A stretch of 64,000 nt of DNA from Bizionia myxarmorum (GCF_008086205.1 NZ_VSKK01000001.1:372001-436000); one strand, 5' to 3'. Positions 36,241-46,160 are shown, counted from the first letter of the stretch. Program-made: numbers and translations. Notes: generated from the letters alone by a model not told the origin.

Positions 36241-37668
36241 ATGCAGAAAATTACCATGTTCATTTTCATTTTATTGATTTCTATCAGCATGTTCAGCCAA
36301 AAAGCCAACATGTTGTTCAAAAATGAAGATGCATCCAGAAAAGCAAGCAAGGAAGCTTTTACACTTTCCAATACCGTAACCAACGATTTAACCTTTTTAA
36401 TGGTTGAGCGCAAAGATGTTTACGCTTATTTGTTTAATTCAGCTTTCGAATTACAATCTCAATTTAAAACAGAAGTTGTAAAAAGCAAATATGATGAAGC
36501 TTTAGGGTTTAAATTATCAGGCGAAAAGCAACATATTTTATTTTCAAATACCAAGAAAACGAAATTTGCCGTTTTAACTTTAGATTTTTCAGCAAAAAAC
36601 AGCCAGGCAACAGAACTGGACTTCGATTTTGGAGACGAGCTTTTTATTGAAGCAGTAAATTACAAAAACAAACTTTATGTGCTTTCTAGCACCAAAGATC
36701 AGGAAATTATAATTCGCGAATTAACCGATGGACTTGATTTTATAATGGTGACGCGCATGAAAATTAATCAAGAGGATGTTAATTTGCGTGAACGCAAAAA
36801 CTTCAGCACTTTTTCATTATTTGGAAGTTTAAAAACTAATATTCAGAAAATTGATCCGCGTGTTCCCAATGCACTGGAACAAACGTCTACTACCAATAAA
36901 CTCTATCAATATGATAATTTAGTCTACTTAACGTTTGAAGTGGAAGATTCAGGAACGTTGGTTTACACTATTAATTTCGAAGATTTAACACACAGCATAA
37001 AAACCTATGATTATCCGAAAGGCAAATTAGACGATTTAAAACGCTACAACTCCTATATCAGTCCGGAGTATTTTTATCAGATTGCGAGTTCTAAAGATGA
37101 AATGCGCTTTTTAATTAATGATCTTTCTGGAGCACTTATTAAAGAATTTTATATTAAAAAAGATGCTTCTATTTCATTTAAAAATACACCTATAATTCAA
37201 GAAGGTGCTACAGCTCTTCCTTTTGTAAACCGTCGTGAAATGGAAGAAAGCTCTAAATATTTACGTAAAATTACATCTGGTGATTTGGGTATTGCCGTTT
37301 TATTTCAGGACAATCAATTTTATATGACGCTTGGCGGTTATAAAGAAGTTGCTTCAGGTGGTGGCATGATGATGGGTGCTCCAGGCGGTGTTGGAACAGT
37401 CGGTCCTAGCCATGCGGTTGTTATGAATCCTACTTTTTATAGTTATAACTCCTATACATCGTCCAAATCAACCTATTTTGTTTCTAAATTTGATAAAGAT
37501 TTTAATCATATCAAAGGTAAAATTTCAGAAAACGTATTCGAAAAAATAAAGAAATACAGCAGTAAACTAAAATATATTACAGCCGAAAATGTGTTTTTTC
37601 ATAATGATCAACTCTATTTTGGGTCTTTTGATTTAAAGAAAGCTACTTATAATTTGGTGCCATTTTAA
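36241..37668 (+). CDS. Exported protein of unknown function, paralogue 1
   Basis: A 475-residue protein with a signal peptide (MQKITMFIFILLISISMFSQ), otherwise without recognisable domain. It consists of beta-rich segments that could form a propeller-like fold; a Gly/Met-rich loop (GGGMMMGAPGG, about 377-387) stands out. It shares order and blocks with the next gene: VPNALEQTS near 210, KYLRKI near 340, the EVASG loop, and a YFGSFDLKKATYNLVPF ending. Read nine bases after metG. Confidence 0.75.
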   Translation: MQKITMFIFILLISISMFSQKANMLFKNEDASRKASKEAFTLSNTVTNDLTFLMVERKDVYAYLFNSAFELQSQFKTEVVKSKYDEALGFKLSGEKQHILFSNTKKTKFAVLTLDFSAKNSQATELDFDFGDELFIEAVNYKNKLYVLSSTKDQEIIIRELTDGLDFIMVTRMKINQEDVNLRERKNFSTFSLFGSLKTNIQKIDPRVPNALEQTSTTNKLYQYDNLVYLTFEVEDSGTLVYTINFEDLTHSIKTYDYPKGKLDDLKRYNSYISPEYFYQIASSKDEMRFLINDLSGALIKEFYIKKDASISFKNTPIIQEGATALPFVNRREMEESSKYLRKITSGDLGIAVLFQDNQFYMTLGGYKEVASGGGMMMGAPGGVGTVGPSHAVVMNPTFYSYNSYTSSKSTYFVSKFDKDFNHIKGKISENVFEKIKKYSSKLKYITAENVFFHNDQLYFGSFDLKKATYNLVPF

Positions 37669-37687
37669 TTTGAAACTTTTAAATTAT

Positions 37688-39148
37688 ATGATGCTATCAC
37701 GGCTTTTTGCATTCAGAATTATAAGCACTTTTGTTTTCGTATTCTTTTTTGTGGAAATAGGTTTAGCTCAAGAACATTTCATATTAATTGAAACAGCTAA
37801 AGATTTTCCAAATGAAAAATTAAAAGAAGTCATCCCAATAACGGATAACAAAAATGAAAATATTGCTTTACTTCTTAAAACTAAAAAAGGATTAGAAAGT
37901 TATTTATATAACGCCAATAAAGAACGGATTAATCATATTAGTATTGAAAAACTGCCATTAAAATCAGATGTTTTAGTAGGTAGCGCCAATATTGGAAATG
38001 ATTATCGATTATTCTACAGCAATAAATCTGATTCTCAATTTAGCATGGTTAAATTAAATTTTGACATTGCAACTTACGCTATAAATGAAGATTTGAAATT
38101 TAAAATTTCGAATGAAAAATTTGTAAAATATATCAGTCTAGAAGACAGATTATATCTGCTTACTTTAGAAAAAAATTCGTCCACTTTAAAACTGTACACC
38201 TTTGATATGGATGGACATGTAAGGGCTATAAAATACGATTTATCTCATGAAGTAATTGAAAATGATAATGGCTTAACCTATAATTTAAGCACGCTTATTT
38301 ATCATAATAATGCAAATAATAAAGCCATTGAATTTGTGGATGAATCGGTGCCAAACGCTTTAGAAACCACTTCGGCTATTACCAAAATATACTATCAAGA
38401 TGGACAAATAATTTTGACTAATAATTTATACACGAAATTCACCTACAAGATAACGCTAGATATACAAAAAGAAAATTACACCTTTCAGAAAATTGAAAAT
38501 GCGCAGTTTACTAAAGATGACAAATTAGTATCTGCCAATTCGTTTATATTTAAAAATCATATTTTAACAGCTTACGCTAATGGCAACCAAGTTTATTTAA
38601 ATGTTTTCACAGAAAATCCCTTGGAGCTGGTTAAAACATTTACCATTTCTAAAGATGAACCTATAACTTTTAAAAATGGTCCTATTTATATTGAAAATGG
38701 TGATTTAAGAAAAATTAGAGAGGTTGAAAAATCAGGTAAATTTGTGCGCAAAGTGGCGTATTCTAATGTTGCCATTTCTTTATTTGAAGCAGATAATAAA
38801 TACATTGTAACTTTAGGATCTAGTGAACCTGTTGCATCTGGTAACATGATTTTAGTGGGCTATTTAGTGGGTGGAATTGTAGGCGCTGCTATATTTTCTG
38901 CTTTTGAAACGTATTCAGAGACAAAATCTACCAGAATACAAAGTTTATTCGATTTAAACTTTAATCATTTAGAAGGCGAAGTTCCTAAAAATGGTTTTGA
39001 TATTATAAAAGACTTCATTAACTCAAACAACCTAAAACACCTTCAAAATCAATCCGTTTTTAAATTTAAAGAGGACTATGTTTGGGGCTCCTATAATAGG
39101 AATTCTGGTTATTACAGACTTTACACCTTTCCTTCAGACAAAAACTAA
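37688..39148 (+). CDS. Exported protein of unknown function, paralogue 2
   Basis: A 486-residue protein related to the one at 36241-37668 (shared blocks VPNALETTS, KFVRKV, EPVASG, and the terminal WGSYNRNSGYYRLYTF). ATG 37688 is taken as the start, giving a hydrophobic signal segment ending near IGLAQ; a TTG at 37670 is also in frame. In place of the Gly/Met loop of paralogue 1 it has a hydrophobic Gly-rich stretch (ILVGYLVGGIVGAAIF) that could be a membrane or amphipathic segment. Function unknown. Confidence 0.75.
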   Translation: MMLSRLFAFRIISTFVFVFFFVEIGLAQEHFILIETAKDFPNEKLKEVIPITDNKNENIALLLKTKKGLESYLYNANKERINHISIEKLPLKSDVLVGSANIGNDYRLFYSNKSDSQFSMVKLNFDIATYAINEDLKFKISNEKFVKYISLEDRLYLLTLEKNSSTLKLYTFDMDGHVRAIKYDLSHEVIENDNGLTYNLSTLIYHNNANNKAIEFVDESVPNALETTSAITKIYYQDGQIILTNNLYTKFTYKITLDIQKENYTFQKIENAQFTKDDKLVSANSFIFKNHILTAYANGNQVYLNVFTENPLELVKTFTISKDEPITFKNGPIYIENGDLRKIREVEKSGKFVRKVAYSNVAISLFEADNKYIVTLGSSEPVASGNMILVGYLVGGIVGAAIFSAFETYSETKSTRIQSLFDLNFNHLEGEVPKNGFDIIKDFINSNNLKHLQNQSVFKFKEDYVWGSYNRNSGYYRLYTFPSDKN

Positions 39149-39170
39149 TTGAATACGTCCAAACTCGGTT

Positions 39171-39184
39171 TATTTACGTAAATA
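39171..39184. promoter_or_regulatory. 14-bp palindrome upstream of the lipoprotein trio
   Basis: TATTTACGTAAATA is a perfect palindrome 71 bases before the -7 element; a second one, ACAAATTTGT, follows at 39190-39199. They could be regulator sites, but short AT-rich palindromes arise by chance. Confidence 0.3.
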
Positions 39185-39254
39185 TTATAACAAATTTGTG
39201 CTTTTAGCATTAGGTTTTTAATCAATTGCATCAATTTATCAACTATTTAAGACG

Positions 39255-39262
39255 TAGTTTTG
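39255..39262 (+). promoter_or_regulatory. -7 element for the lipocalin-ompA-nlpE unit
   Basis: TAGTTTTG ends 21 bases before the start at 39284. A TTG at 39226-39228 is 26 bases upstream, slightly beyond the usual spacing. Confidence 0.5.
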
Positions 39263-39283
39263 AATACTTAAAATTTAACACTT

Positions 39284-39754
39284 ATGAAACATTTAATAGT
39301 ATTAGTATTAACCATGAGTCTACTAGCATGTGGTAGCTCCAAAGTGGTTCGTGACTCCGAAAAAGACTTGAAAGGTAATTGGACTTTAACCTCCTTTAAC
39401 TATAGTAAAACGGGCTCCTTTAAAGTAGATTTATTTAACGATGCATCCACAGCCTGTTTTGAAGGTAGTACTTGGGCATTTGTTCCAAACAACAATTCAG
39501 GAACCTATGACATTACAAAAAGTGATTGTGCTTCAGGGCCAAGAAATTTCAAATTTAGCATTCAAGAAATTGACCAAGCAACCGGCTTGTATGATTTCTT
39601 ATTAAAACCAACATCTGCTAAAGGAAAATCTGAAATCAACCAAGGGTATCGTTTAAAACTTGCAGGTATTACAGCAAATACTATGCAATGGCGTCAAACA
39701 GTAACTTTAGATGGTAATCCATTTACAATTTTTATGAATTTTACAAAACAATAA
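39284..39754 (+). CDS. Lipocalin-like lipoprotein
   Basis: A 156-residue lipoprotein: signal MKHLIVLVLTMSLLAC with the lipobox Cys at about 16, then a beta-barrel-like domain beginning LKGNWTLTSF, which is the lipocalin-family opening GxW. Likely anchored to the outer membrane and binding a small hydrophobic ligand, not identified. First of three closely spaced envelope genes; only one base separates it from the OmpA gene. Confidence 0.8.
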   Translation: MKHLIVLVLTMSLLACGSSKVVRDSEKDLKGNWTLTSFNYSKTGSFKVDLFNDASTACFEGSTWAFVPNNNSGTYDITKSDCASGPRNFKFSIQEIDQATGLYDFLLKPTSAKGKSEINQGYRLKLAGITANTMQWRQTVTLDGNPFTIFMNFTKQ

Positions 39755-39755
39755 T

Positions 39756-40466
39756 ATGATGAGAAAATCAATTAATAGAATTAGTATAGCAGCACTTGCC
39801 ATTGTAATGGTAGTTAGTTTTACCAACTGTAAGGCAGTTGACAATGCAAATAATAGACAAAAAGGAGCAGCCATTGGCGTTGCCGGAGGTGCCATTTTAG
39901 GTGCTATTATAGGTAACAACGTTGGAGGTGGCGGAAATTCTGAATTAGGCGCCGTAATTGGTGGTGTTGTTGGTGGTGGTGCCGGTGTAATTATTGGTAA
40001 CCAAATGGACAAACAAGCTCAAAGAATTGAAGAAGAAGTACCTGGCGCTACAGTAGAACGTGTAGATCAAGGTATTGTAGTAACGTTTGATGAAAATAGT
40101 GGTGTGCATTTTGATACCGAAAAATATAACATCAACGCTAAATCTCAAGAGAATTTAGATAAACTTGCTGGTATTTTTAAAGAATATCCAAACACCAATT
40201 TATTAGTTGTTGGACATACGGATAGTAATGGTAATGATGCTTATAATATGACCTTGTCAAAAAACAGAGCAAACGCGGTTACAAATTATTTAAAAAATAA
40301 TAAAGGTATTAGTTCATCACGTTTAACCACACATTGGTTTGGAGAAGAAAAGCCTGTTGCTGATAACTCAACTGATGCGGGTCGTGCTAAAAACAGACGT
40401 GTTAATATTGCCATCGTACCTAATGAAGAAATGGTAAACGATGCACAACAGCAGTCAGGAAACTAA
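39756..40466 (+). CDS. OmpA-family outer-membrane lipoprotein with glycine zipper
   Basis: A 236-residue protein: signal peptide with a lipobox-like NC at about residue 26, a glycine-zipper segment (about 37-88, GGAILGAIIGNNVGGGG), then an OmpA C-terminal peptidoglycan-binding domain (about 115-222; VVGHTDSNG, NRANAV, AKNRRVNIAI). The domain ties the outer membrane to the cell wall. A second ATG three bases on is an alternative start. Confidence 0.9.
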   Translation: MMRKSINRISIAALAIVMVVSFTNCKAVDNANNRQKGAAIGVAGGAILGAIIGNNVGGGGNSELGAVIGGVVGGGAGVIIGNQMDKQAQRIEEEVPGATVERVDQGIVVTFDENSGVHFDTEKYNINAKSQENLDKLAGIFKEYPNTNLLVVGHTDSNGNDAYNMTLSKNRANAVTNYLKNNKGISSSRLTTHWFGEEKPVADNSTDAGRAKNRRVNIAIVPNEEMVNDAQQQSGN

Positions 40467-40483
40467 TAAAAATTTAATTTTTT

Positions 40484-41284
40484 ATGAAAAAATATATATT
40501 AGTATTAGCCGTTTTTGCACTTATTTTTACGGTGAGCTGTAATTCCAATAAAAAGGAAGATTCTGAATCCATGTCTAATGAAATGACTGATCCAGAAGCA
40601 AAACCAGATATGAATACAAGTCAAACGTCTTTAGAATGGAAAGGAACCTATTCAGGAACGTTACCATGTGCAGATTGTGAAGGTATTAAAACGACCATTA
40701 AACTAAATGACGATATGTCTTATGAAGCCATAGCAGAGTATTTAGGCAAAAAAGAAGGAACCTTTCAAACTCGGGGATATTATAAATGGAAAGATGATGG
40801 ACAGCATATTTTGTTGTCTGATGATAACGAAACTACCTATATGGTCGGTGAAAATAAATTAACCCAATTGGATTCCTCTGGAAATATGGTTACTGGAGAA
40901 TTAGCAGAAATGTATATCTTAAAAAAGAAAGATATGGCTGCTAATGGTGATGTGAAATTTACAGATACCAAATGGAAGCTTGTAACCTTAATGGGTAAAG
41001 ACATTAAAGATTCTGAAGCATTTGTTTCCTTCGCTACCGAAGAAAATAAAGTTTTTGGACATGCAGGATGTAATACATTTAATGGAACCTATAAAGTAGA
41101 AAATGGAAGTCAACTTTCTTTAGATAAAGTATCCGTTACTATGATGGCTTGTCCAGATATGACGGTTGAAGATCAACTTATGGACGTATTAAATACGACT
41201 GATAATTTCTCTTTAAATGGGAAAAACATGACACTTAATAAGGCAAAGATGGCGCCTTTAGCAGTTTTTGAAGCTGTAGAATAA
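40484..41284 (+). CDS. NlpE-N plus META domain lipoprotein
   Basis: A 266-residue lipoprotein (lipobox near C19 in FTVSCNSN). The N-terminal part (about 50-150) has the NlpE fold with the CADCEG motif (CxxC), as in the NlpE envelope-stress sensor; the C-terminal part (about 160-262) is a META/HslJ domain (GHAGCNTFNGTYKV). The fusion of both domains is known in Bacteroidota. 'Copper resistance' is a family label, not evidence of copper binding here. A strong terminator follows. Confidence 0.88.
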   Translation: MKKYILVLAVFALIFTVSCNSNKKEDSESMSNEMTDPEAKPDMNTSQTSLEWKGTYSGTLPCADCEGIKTTIKLNDDMSYEAIAEYLGKKEGTFQTRGYYKWKDDGQHILLSDDNETTYMVGENKLTQLDSSGNMVTGELAEMYILKKKDMAANGDVKFTDTKWKLVTLMGKDIKDSEAFVSFATEENKVFGHAGCNTFNGTYKVENGSQLSLDKVSVTMMACPDMTVEDQLMDVLNTTDNFSLNGKNMTLNKAKMAPLAVFEAVE

Positions 41285-41305
41285 GTCCATTACATTACTA
41301 TAAAT

Positions 41306-41344
41306 GAAAAACCTCGCAGACTATGTACTGCGAGGTTTTTTTAG
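41306..41344 (+). terminator. Terminator after the envelope trio
   Basis: AAAAACCTCGCAG (41307-41319) and CTGCGAGGTTTTT (41328-41340) form a perfect 13-bp stem with a T-run of seven. Confidence 0.9.
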
Positions 41345-41399
41345 TACTTTTCGGTACTGAAAATTAACTTTCAATTCAAAGAAATTTAAGTAGAAAATT

Positions 41400-42026
41400 A
41401 TGACGCTCCCAATAAAATCACATTGGAATACCGCTTATATTAAAGATGATAATCAATTAGGTTGGTTTGAAGAAGATCCGCAGGAAACCATGACTTTAAT
41501 TTTAAAAACGCAACTTCCTAAAACAGCAAAAATTCTCAATGTTGGTGCTGGTACAACTAAACTTATAGACGCACTTTTAGATGCGGGTTATAGAAATATT
41601 ATTGCCAATGATTTAAGTGATATGGCGCTGGAAAAACTTCAAGCGCGTATTAAATATTCACATGATTATAAATTGCCTATTGTAGTTGATGATTTAACAC
41701 AGCCAAAAGAATTGGAATCTTTAGAACCTATTGATTTATGGATAGATCGTGCGGTTTTGCACTTCTTTTTAAAGGAAGAAGAGCAACAAGCCTATTTTAA
41801 TCTGGTTAAGAAAATAGTCGCAAAAAACGGTTTTGTACTGATTGCCGTTTTCGCCACAGATGGCGCTGAAAAATGCTGCGGACTCGATGTTCAACGCTAT
41901 AATGCGTCTATGTTAGAAGCTAAATTAGGTTCCGAATTTGAATTAGTATCCAGTTTCCATCATACTTTTATAAATCCTTTCGGTGGCGAACGCCCTTATA
42001 TTTACACACTTTTTAAAAGACTATAA
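41400..42026 (+). CDS. Class I SAM-dependent methyltransferase
   Basis: A 208-residue cytoplasmic enzyme beginning SHWNTAY, with the SAM-binding ILNVGAGTTKLID (about 45-57), then NDLSDMALEKLQ and the motif IDLWIDRAVLHFFL. Resembles small-molecule or protein methyltransferases of the EEF1A-lysine-MT-like type; the substrate is unknown. Its stop overlaps the tex start by one base (TAATG). Confidence 0.82.
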   Translation: MTLPIKSHWNTAYIKDDNQLGWFEEDPQETMTLILKTQLPKTAKILNVGAGTTKLIDALLDAGYRNIIANDLSDMALEKLQARIKYSHDYKLPIVVDDLTQPKELESLEPIDLWIDRAVLHFFLKEEEQQAYFNLVKKIVAKNGFVLIAVFATDGAEKCCGLDVQRYNASMLEAKLGSEFELVSSFHHTFINPFGGERPYIYTLFKRL

Positions 42027-44149
42027 TGCAGTTATTATCCTATATTATTTCTCATACGCAACTACCAGAAACATCTGTTAAAAATACGGTTGCCCTATTA
42101 AACGAAGCCTGCACCATTCCGTTTATTTCTCGATACCGTAAAGAACGCACGGGTAATTTAGATGAAGTTCAAATTGGGGATATTGTTAAATACAAAGATC
42201 AATTTGAAGCATTAGAGAAACGCAAAGCAACCATTTTAAAAGCTTTGGCCGATCAAGATGTGTTAACTACAGAATTACAACAAAAAATTGAAGCGACGCG
42301 AGATTTAACAACACTTGAAGATCTCTATCTTCCTTTCAAAAAAAGTAGAAAAACAAAAGCAGAAACGGCTCGAAAAAACGGTTTGGAACCCTTGGCTAAA
42401 ATAATCATGAGTCAAAATGCTTCAGATTTAGAAGCTATTTCTCATAAATATATTAAAGGTGAAATTTTATCTGTTGAAGACGCTTTAGAGGGTGCTCGCC
42501 ATATAATTTCTGAATGGGTAAATGAACGCAGCGATGTTAGAAATACCATCCGTAAGCAATTAGATCGTTTTGCTTTAATTTCCACCAAAGTCGTAAAATC
42601 AAAAAAAGAGGACGAAAACGCTCAAAAATTTAGAGATTATTTTGAATGGGAAGAATCTTTAAGTCGCATTCCTTCACATAGATTACTCGCTATTTTACGC
42701 GCCGAAAAAGAGGGTTTTATAAAATTAAAAATTGCTATTGATGATGATAAAGCCTTGGCAGATATTGAAAATCGCATCATTAAATCTAATAATGTATGTT
42801 CAGAACAAATAGAATTAGCTATTCAGGATGCTTACAAGCGCTTATTATTTCCGTCTTTATCCAATGAATCGCTTCAAAAAGTAAAAGAGAAAGCAGATGC
42901 GGAAGCTATTAGCGTTTTTGCCAAAAATTTAAAGCAACTTTTACTAGGTTCCCCTTTGGGAGAGAAACGCATTTTAGCCATAGACCCAGGATTTAGAAGT
43001 GGCTGTAAAATAGTCTGTTTAGACGCTCAAGGAAATTTAAAACATAACGAAACCATTTATCCGCATGCACCTAAAAATGATACAATTGGTGCCATGAAAA
43101 AGATAAGTTCATTAGCGGAAGCGTATAAAATTGAAGCTATTGCCATTGGTAACGGAACAGCCTCTAGAGAAACGGAAGCTGTCATCAGAAAAATTCATTT
43201 TAAAAACGACCTTCAAGTTTTTGTGGTAAGTGAGGCTGGCGCAAGTATTTATTCAGCTTCCAAAATTGCACGCGACGAATTCCCTAATTACGATGTTACC
43301 GTTCGGGGTTCCGTTTCTATTGGAAGACGATTACAAGATCCCTTGGCAGAATTGGTTAAAATTGATGCCAAATCTATTGGTGTTGGCCAATATCAACATG
43401 ATGTAGATCAGTCCAAACTAAAAAATGAATTAGACACCGTTGTGGAAAGTTGCGTAAACGCCGTTGGTGTGAATATCAATACGGCCAGTATGTCTTTATT
43501 AAGTTACGTTTCAGGAATTGGACCTAAATTAGCCGAAAACATTGTAAATTATAGAAGTGAAAAAGGAGTTTTTAAATCTAGAAATGCCATTAAAAAAGTA
43601 CCGCGATTGGGTGATAAAGCTTTTGAACAAGGCGCTGCCTTTTTAAGAATTAAAGAATCTAAAAACCCGTTAGACGATTCGGCTGTACACCCAGAAAGTT
43701 ATGCATTGGTGGAGCAAATGGCAAAAGATTTAAGTAAGCCTATTTCCGATTTAATAGGAAATGCAACAGCACTTCAAAAAATAGATTTAAAAAAATACTG
43801 TACGAATTCTGTCGGTTTACCAACGCTTCAAGATATAATTAAAGAACTCGAAAAACCAGGTTTAGATATTAGGGAGCAAGCTAAAGTGTTTACATTTAAC
43901 CAAAATATTAAATCAATTAACGATTTAGAAACTGGTCAATTACTTCCAGGAATTGTAAATAATGTCACTAATTTTGGGGCTTTTGTAGATATTGGTATCA
44001 AAGAAAGTGGCCTAATCCATGTGTCAAATTTATCGGATAGTTTTGTAAGTGATGTCAATGCACACGTTAGTTTACACCAACAAGTCATTGTTAAAGTATT
44101 GGATGTGGATGTGCCTAGAAAAAGGATTCAACTGAAACTTCATAAATAG
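42026..44149 (+). CDS. tex: Tex-family RNA-binding transcription accessory protein
   Basis: A 707-residue protein: N-terminal helical Tex domain (with FISRYRKERTGNLDE near residue 33), YqgF/RNase-H-like domain (LAIDPGFRSGCKIV, about 316-329), two helix-hairpin-helix motifs (INTASMSLLSYVSGIGPKLA near 486) and a C-terminal S1 domain (about 637-705; NFGAFVDIGIKESGLIH). Related to Spt6; binds nucleic acids and affects transcription. Translationally coupled to the preceding methyltransferase. Confidence 0.95.
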   Translation: MQLLSYIISHTQLPETSVKNTVALLNEACTIPFISRYRKERTGNLDEVQIGDIVKYKDQFEALEKRKATILKALADQDVLTTELQQKIEATRDLTTLEDLYLPFKKSRKTKAETARKNGLEPLAKIIMSQNASDLEAISHKYIKGEILSVEDALEGARHIISEWVNERSDVRNTIRKQLDRFALISTKVVKSKKEDENAQKFRDYFEWEESLSRIPSHRLLAILRAEKEGFIKLKIAIDDDKALADIENRIIKSNNVCSEQIELAIQDAYKRLLFPSLSNESLQKVKEKADAEAISVFAKNLKQLLLGSPLGEKRILAIDPGFRSGCKIVCLDAQGNLKHNETIYPHAPKNDTIGAMKKISSLAEAYKIEAIAIGNGTASRETEAVIRKIHFKNDLQVFVVSEAGASIYSASKIARDEFPNYDVTVRGSVSIGRRLQDPLAELVKIDAKSIGVGQYQHDVDQSKLKNELDTVVESCVNAVGVNINTASMSLLSYVSGIGPKLAENIVNYRSEKGVFKSRNAIKKVPRLGDKAFEQGAAFLRIKESKNPLDDSAVHPESYALVEQMAKDLSKPISDLIGNATALQKIDLKKYCTNSVGLPTLQDIIKELEKPGLDIREQAKVFTFNQNIKSINDLETGQLLPGIVNNVTNFGAFVDIGIKESGLIHVSNLSDSFVSDVNAHVSLHQQVIVKVLDVDVPRKRIQLKLHK

Positions 44150-44150
44150 T

Positions 44151-45053
44151 ATGTTAAAAATAGCATTTCACCCTATTTATAAACTCCCACTACCAGAAAA
44201 GCATCGGTTTCCCATGTTGAAATATGAACTGCTTCCAAAACAATTACTACATGAAGGAACCTGCACGGAAGCTAATTTTTTTGAACCAACAATTCTAGAT
44301 GATAAGCATATTTTAAAAGTACATACGCTAGCCTATTACCAAGATTTATTAAATTTAAATCTAGACGCCAAAGCTGCCAGGAAAATAGGTTTTCCCTTGA
44401 GTAAGTTATTAGTAGAACGTGAAGTTATTATAATTGATGGAACTATAAAAGCGAGCGAATATGCTATAAAAAATGGTATTGCCATGAATATTGCTGGTGG
44501 TACACATCATGCATACAGCAATCGTGGAGAGGCGTTTTGCTTACTCAATGATCAGGCTGTTGGCGCGCGCTATCTTCAGGATAAAAAATTAGTCCATAAA
44601 ATCCTGATTGTAGATTTAGATGTGCATCAAGGCAATGGAACCGCAGAAATTTTCCAAAATGATCCTTCTGTTTTTACTTTTTCCATGCATGGAAAAAGCA
44701 ATTATCCCTTTAAAAAAGAAGTAAGCGATTTAGATATTGCTCTAGAAACGAATACAACAGATGCGGAATATCTGACTATTTTAAAAGAGACACTTCCAAA
44801 ATTAATAGCTTCAGAAAAACCAGACTTCATCTATTATTTATGCGGTGTAGATGTTATTGCTACAGATAAATTGGGGAAATTAGCCTTAACGCTTCAAGGT
44901 TGTAAAGAACGAGATCGCTTTGTTTTGCAAACATGTAAAGACCTAGAAATTCCGGTTATGTGCAGTATGGGCGGCGGTTATTCGCCTGACATTAAAACTA
45001 TTATTGAAGCGCACGCCAATACATTCAGATTGGCACAACACATTTTCTTCTAG
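44151..45053 (+). CDS. Histone-deacetylase-family enzyme
   Basis: A 300-residue zinc hydrolase of the class I/II HDAC/acetoin-utilisation/acetylpolyamine-amidohydrolase superfamily. Motifs: GGTHHA (about 117-122), FCLLNDQAVGA, the zinc site DLDVHQGNGTA (about 155-165) and a late MGGGYS. In bacteria the substrate may be an acetylated amine or protein lysine; not determined. It starts one base after tex. Confidence 0.88.
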   Translation: MLKIAFHPIYKLPLPEKHRFPMLKYELLPKQLLHEGTCTEANFFEPTILDDKHILKVHTLAYYQDLLNLNLDAKAARKIGFPLSKLLVEREVIIIDGTIKASEYAIKNGIAMNIAGGTHHAYSNRGEAFCLLNDQAVGARYLQDKKLVHKILIVDLDVHQGNGTAEIFQNDPSVFTFSMHGKSNYPFKKEVSDLDIALETNTTDAEYLTILKETLPKLIASEKPDFIYYLCGVDVIATDKLGKLALTLQGCKERDRFVLQTCKDLEIPVMCSMGGGYSPDIKTIIEAHANTFRLAQHIFF

Positions 45054-45171
45054 CTGATAATTATTCTTTTTCTAGTACAAAATATGCCTAATTATTCTCC
45101 ATTTATATAGAACGGATAATATTTAAGAAGAAATTACCAATTTACTACCAATAAGATGCCGCATTAGGTGT

Positions 45172-45179
45172 TACTTTTG
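45172..45179 (+). promoter_or_regulatory. -7 element for the EamA transporter
   Basis: TACTTTTG ends 30 bases before the ATG at 45210. Confidence 0.5.
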
Positions 45180-45209
45180 CAGCTTGTTAAATCGTAATTT
45201 TTGAAGGTT

Positions 45210-46121
45210 ATGAAAAAAGCTAGATTAGCACTTGCCATCGGCATTATCTGTATTTCTGTATTCCCTATTTTGGTGAAGTTAAATTTAACGCCTGGAGTCA
45301 TTTCGGCGTTTTATCGCATGGCGTTTTCATTCGTGCTCATTTTACCCTACGCATTGATTACAAAACAAATTAAAATTCCGAATTTAAAGATGGGTCTTTT
45401 AGCGGTTCTTTGTGGTGTTATTTTTGGAAGTGATGTGGCTGTTTGGAATATTGCCATACAAGAATCTACGGCAACACAAGCCTCTTTACTTACCAATCTA
45501 TCTCCAGTTTGGGTTGGCATTTTAGCCTTGTTTTTTATGAAGGATAAACCGCGAGGCAATTTCTGGATTGGTACTTTAGTAGCCGTTTTTGGAATGATGA
45601 TGTTGGTTGGTTTTTCCATTTTTAGAAATTTAGATTTCGATTTAGGTTTTAGTTTCGGAATCCTTTCAGGTGTTTTTTACGCCTTTTATATGCTCATTAG
45701 TAAGGAAGCTTTAAAACAATTAAACGTTATCACGTTTATGACCATTAGTTTGGGGGCTTCATCTATATATTTAGCGGGTTTAAGTTATGCCTTGGATGAA
45801 CCATTTTCAGGATTCTCAAATACAGGATGGTTCGTGCTCGTGTTACAAGCAGTAATCTGTCAGCTTTTAGCCTGGATACTAATCAGTTTTGCTACTAAAG
45901 AAATGCGTGCCACGCGAATTTCAGTCAGTTTGCTAGCGCAAGGAATTTTAGCTTCTATTTTAGCATGGCTATTTCTGGATGAAAACATAAGTTTTCAAAT
46001 GGTACTAGGTGGATTGGTTCTACTTTTTGGTATTCGGATTACCTTTTACGAAAAACAACTTCATAAAAGTTTATTCAAGAAACGTGGAGCTGTAACAGCA
46101 TTAAAACTTGATAAAAAATAA
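45210..46121 (+). CDS. EamA-family (DMT superfamily) transporter
   Basis: A 303-residue inner-membrane protein with ten hydrophobic segments in two EamA repeats; the sequence IQESTATQASLLTNLSPVW in the first repeat is typical. Exports metabolites or drugs; substrate unknown. ATG 45210 is preferred to TTG 45201. It is followed after 39 bases by an SMR transporter of the same superfamily. Confidence 0.88.
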   Translation: MKKARLALAIGIICISVFPILVKLNLTPGVISAFYRMAFSFVLILPYALITKQIKIPNLKMGLLAVLCGVIFGSDVAVWNIAIQESTATQASLLTNLSPVWVGILALFFMKDKPRGNFWIGTLVAVFGMMMLVGFSIFRNLDFDLGFSFGILSGVFYAFYMLISKEALKQLNVITFMTISLGASSIYLAGLSYALDEPFSGFSNTGWFVLVLQAVICQLLAWILISFATKEMRATRISVSLLAQGILASILAWLFLDENISFQMVLGGLVLLFGIRITFYEKQLHKSLFKKRGAVTALKLDKK

Positions 46122-46160
46122 GTACTTTAGAGCTCTTTATTTTTTGACTCGAATAAATTT

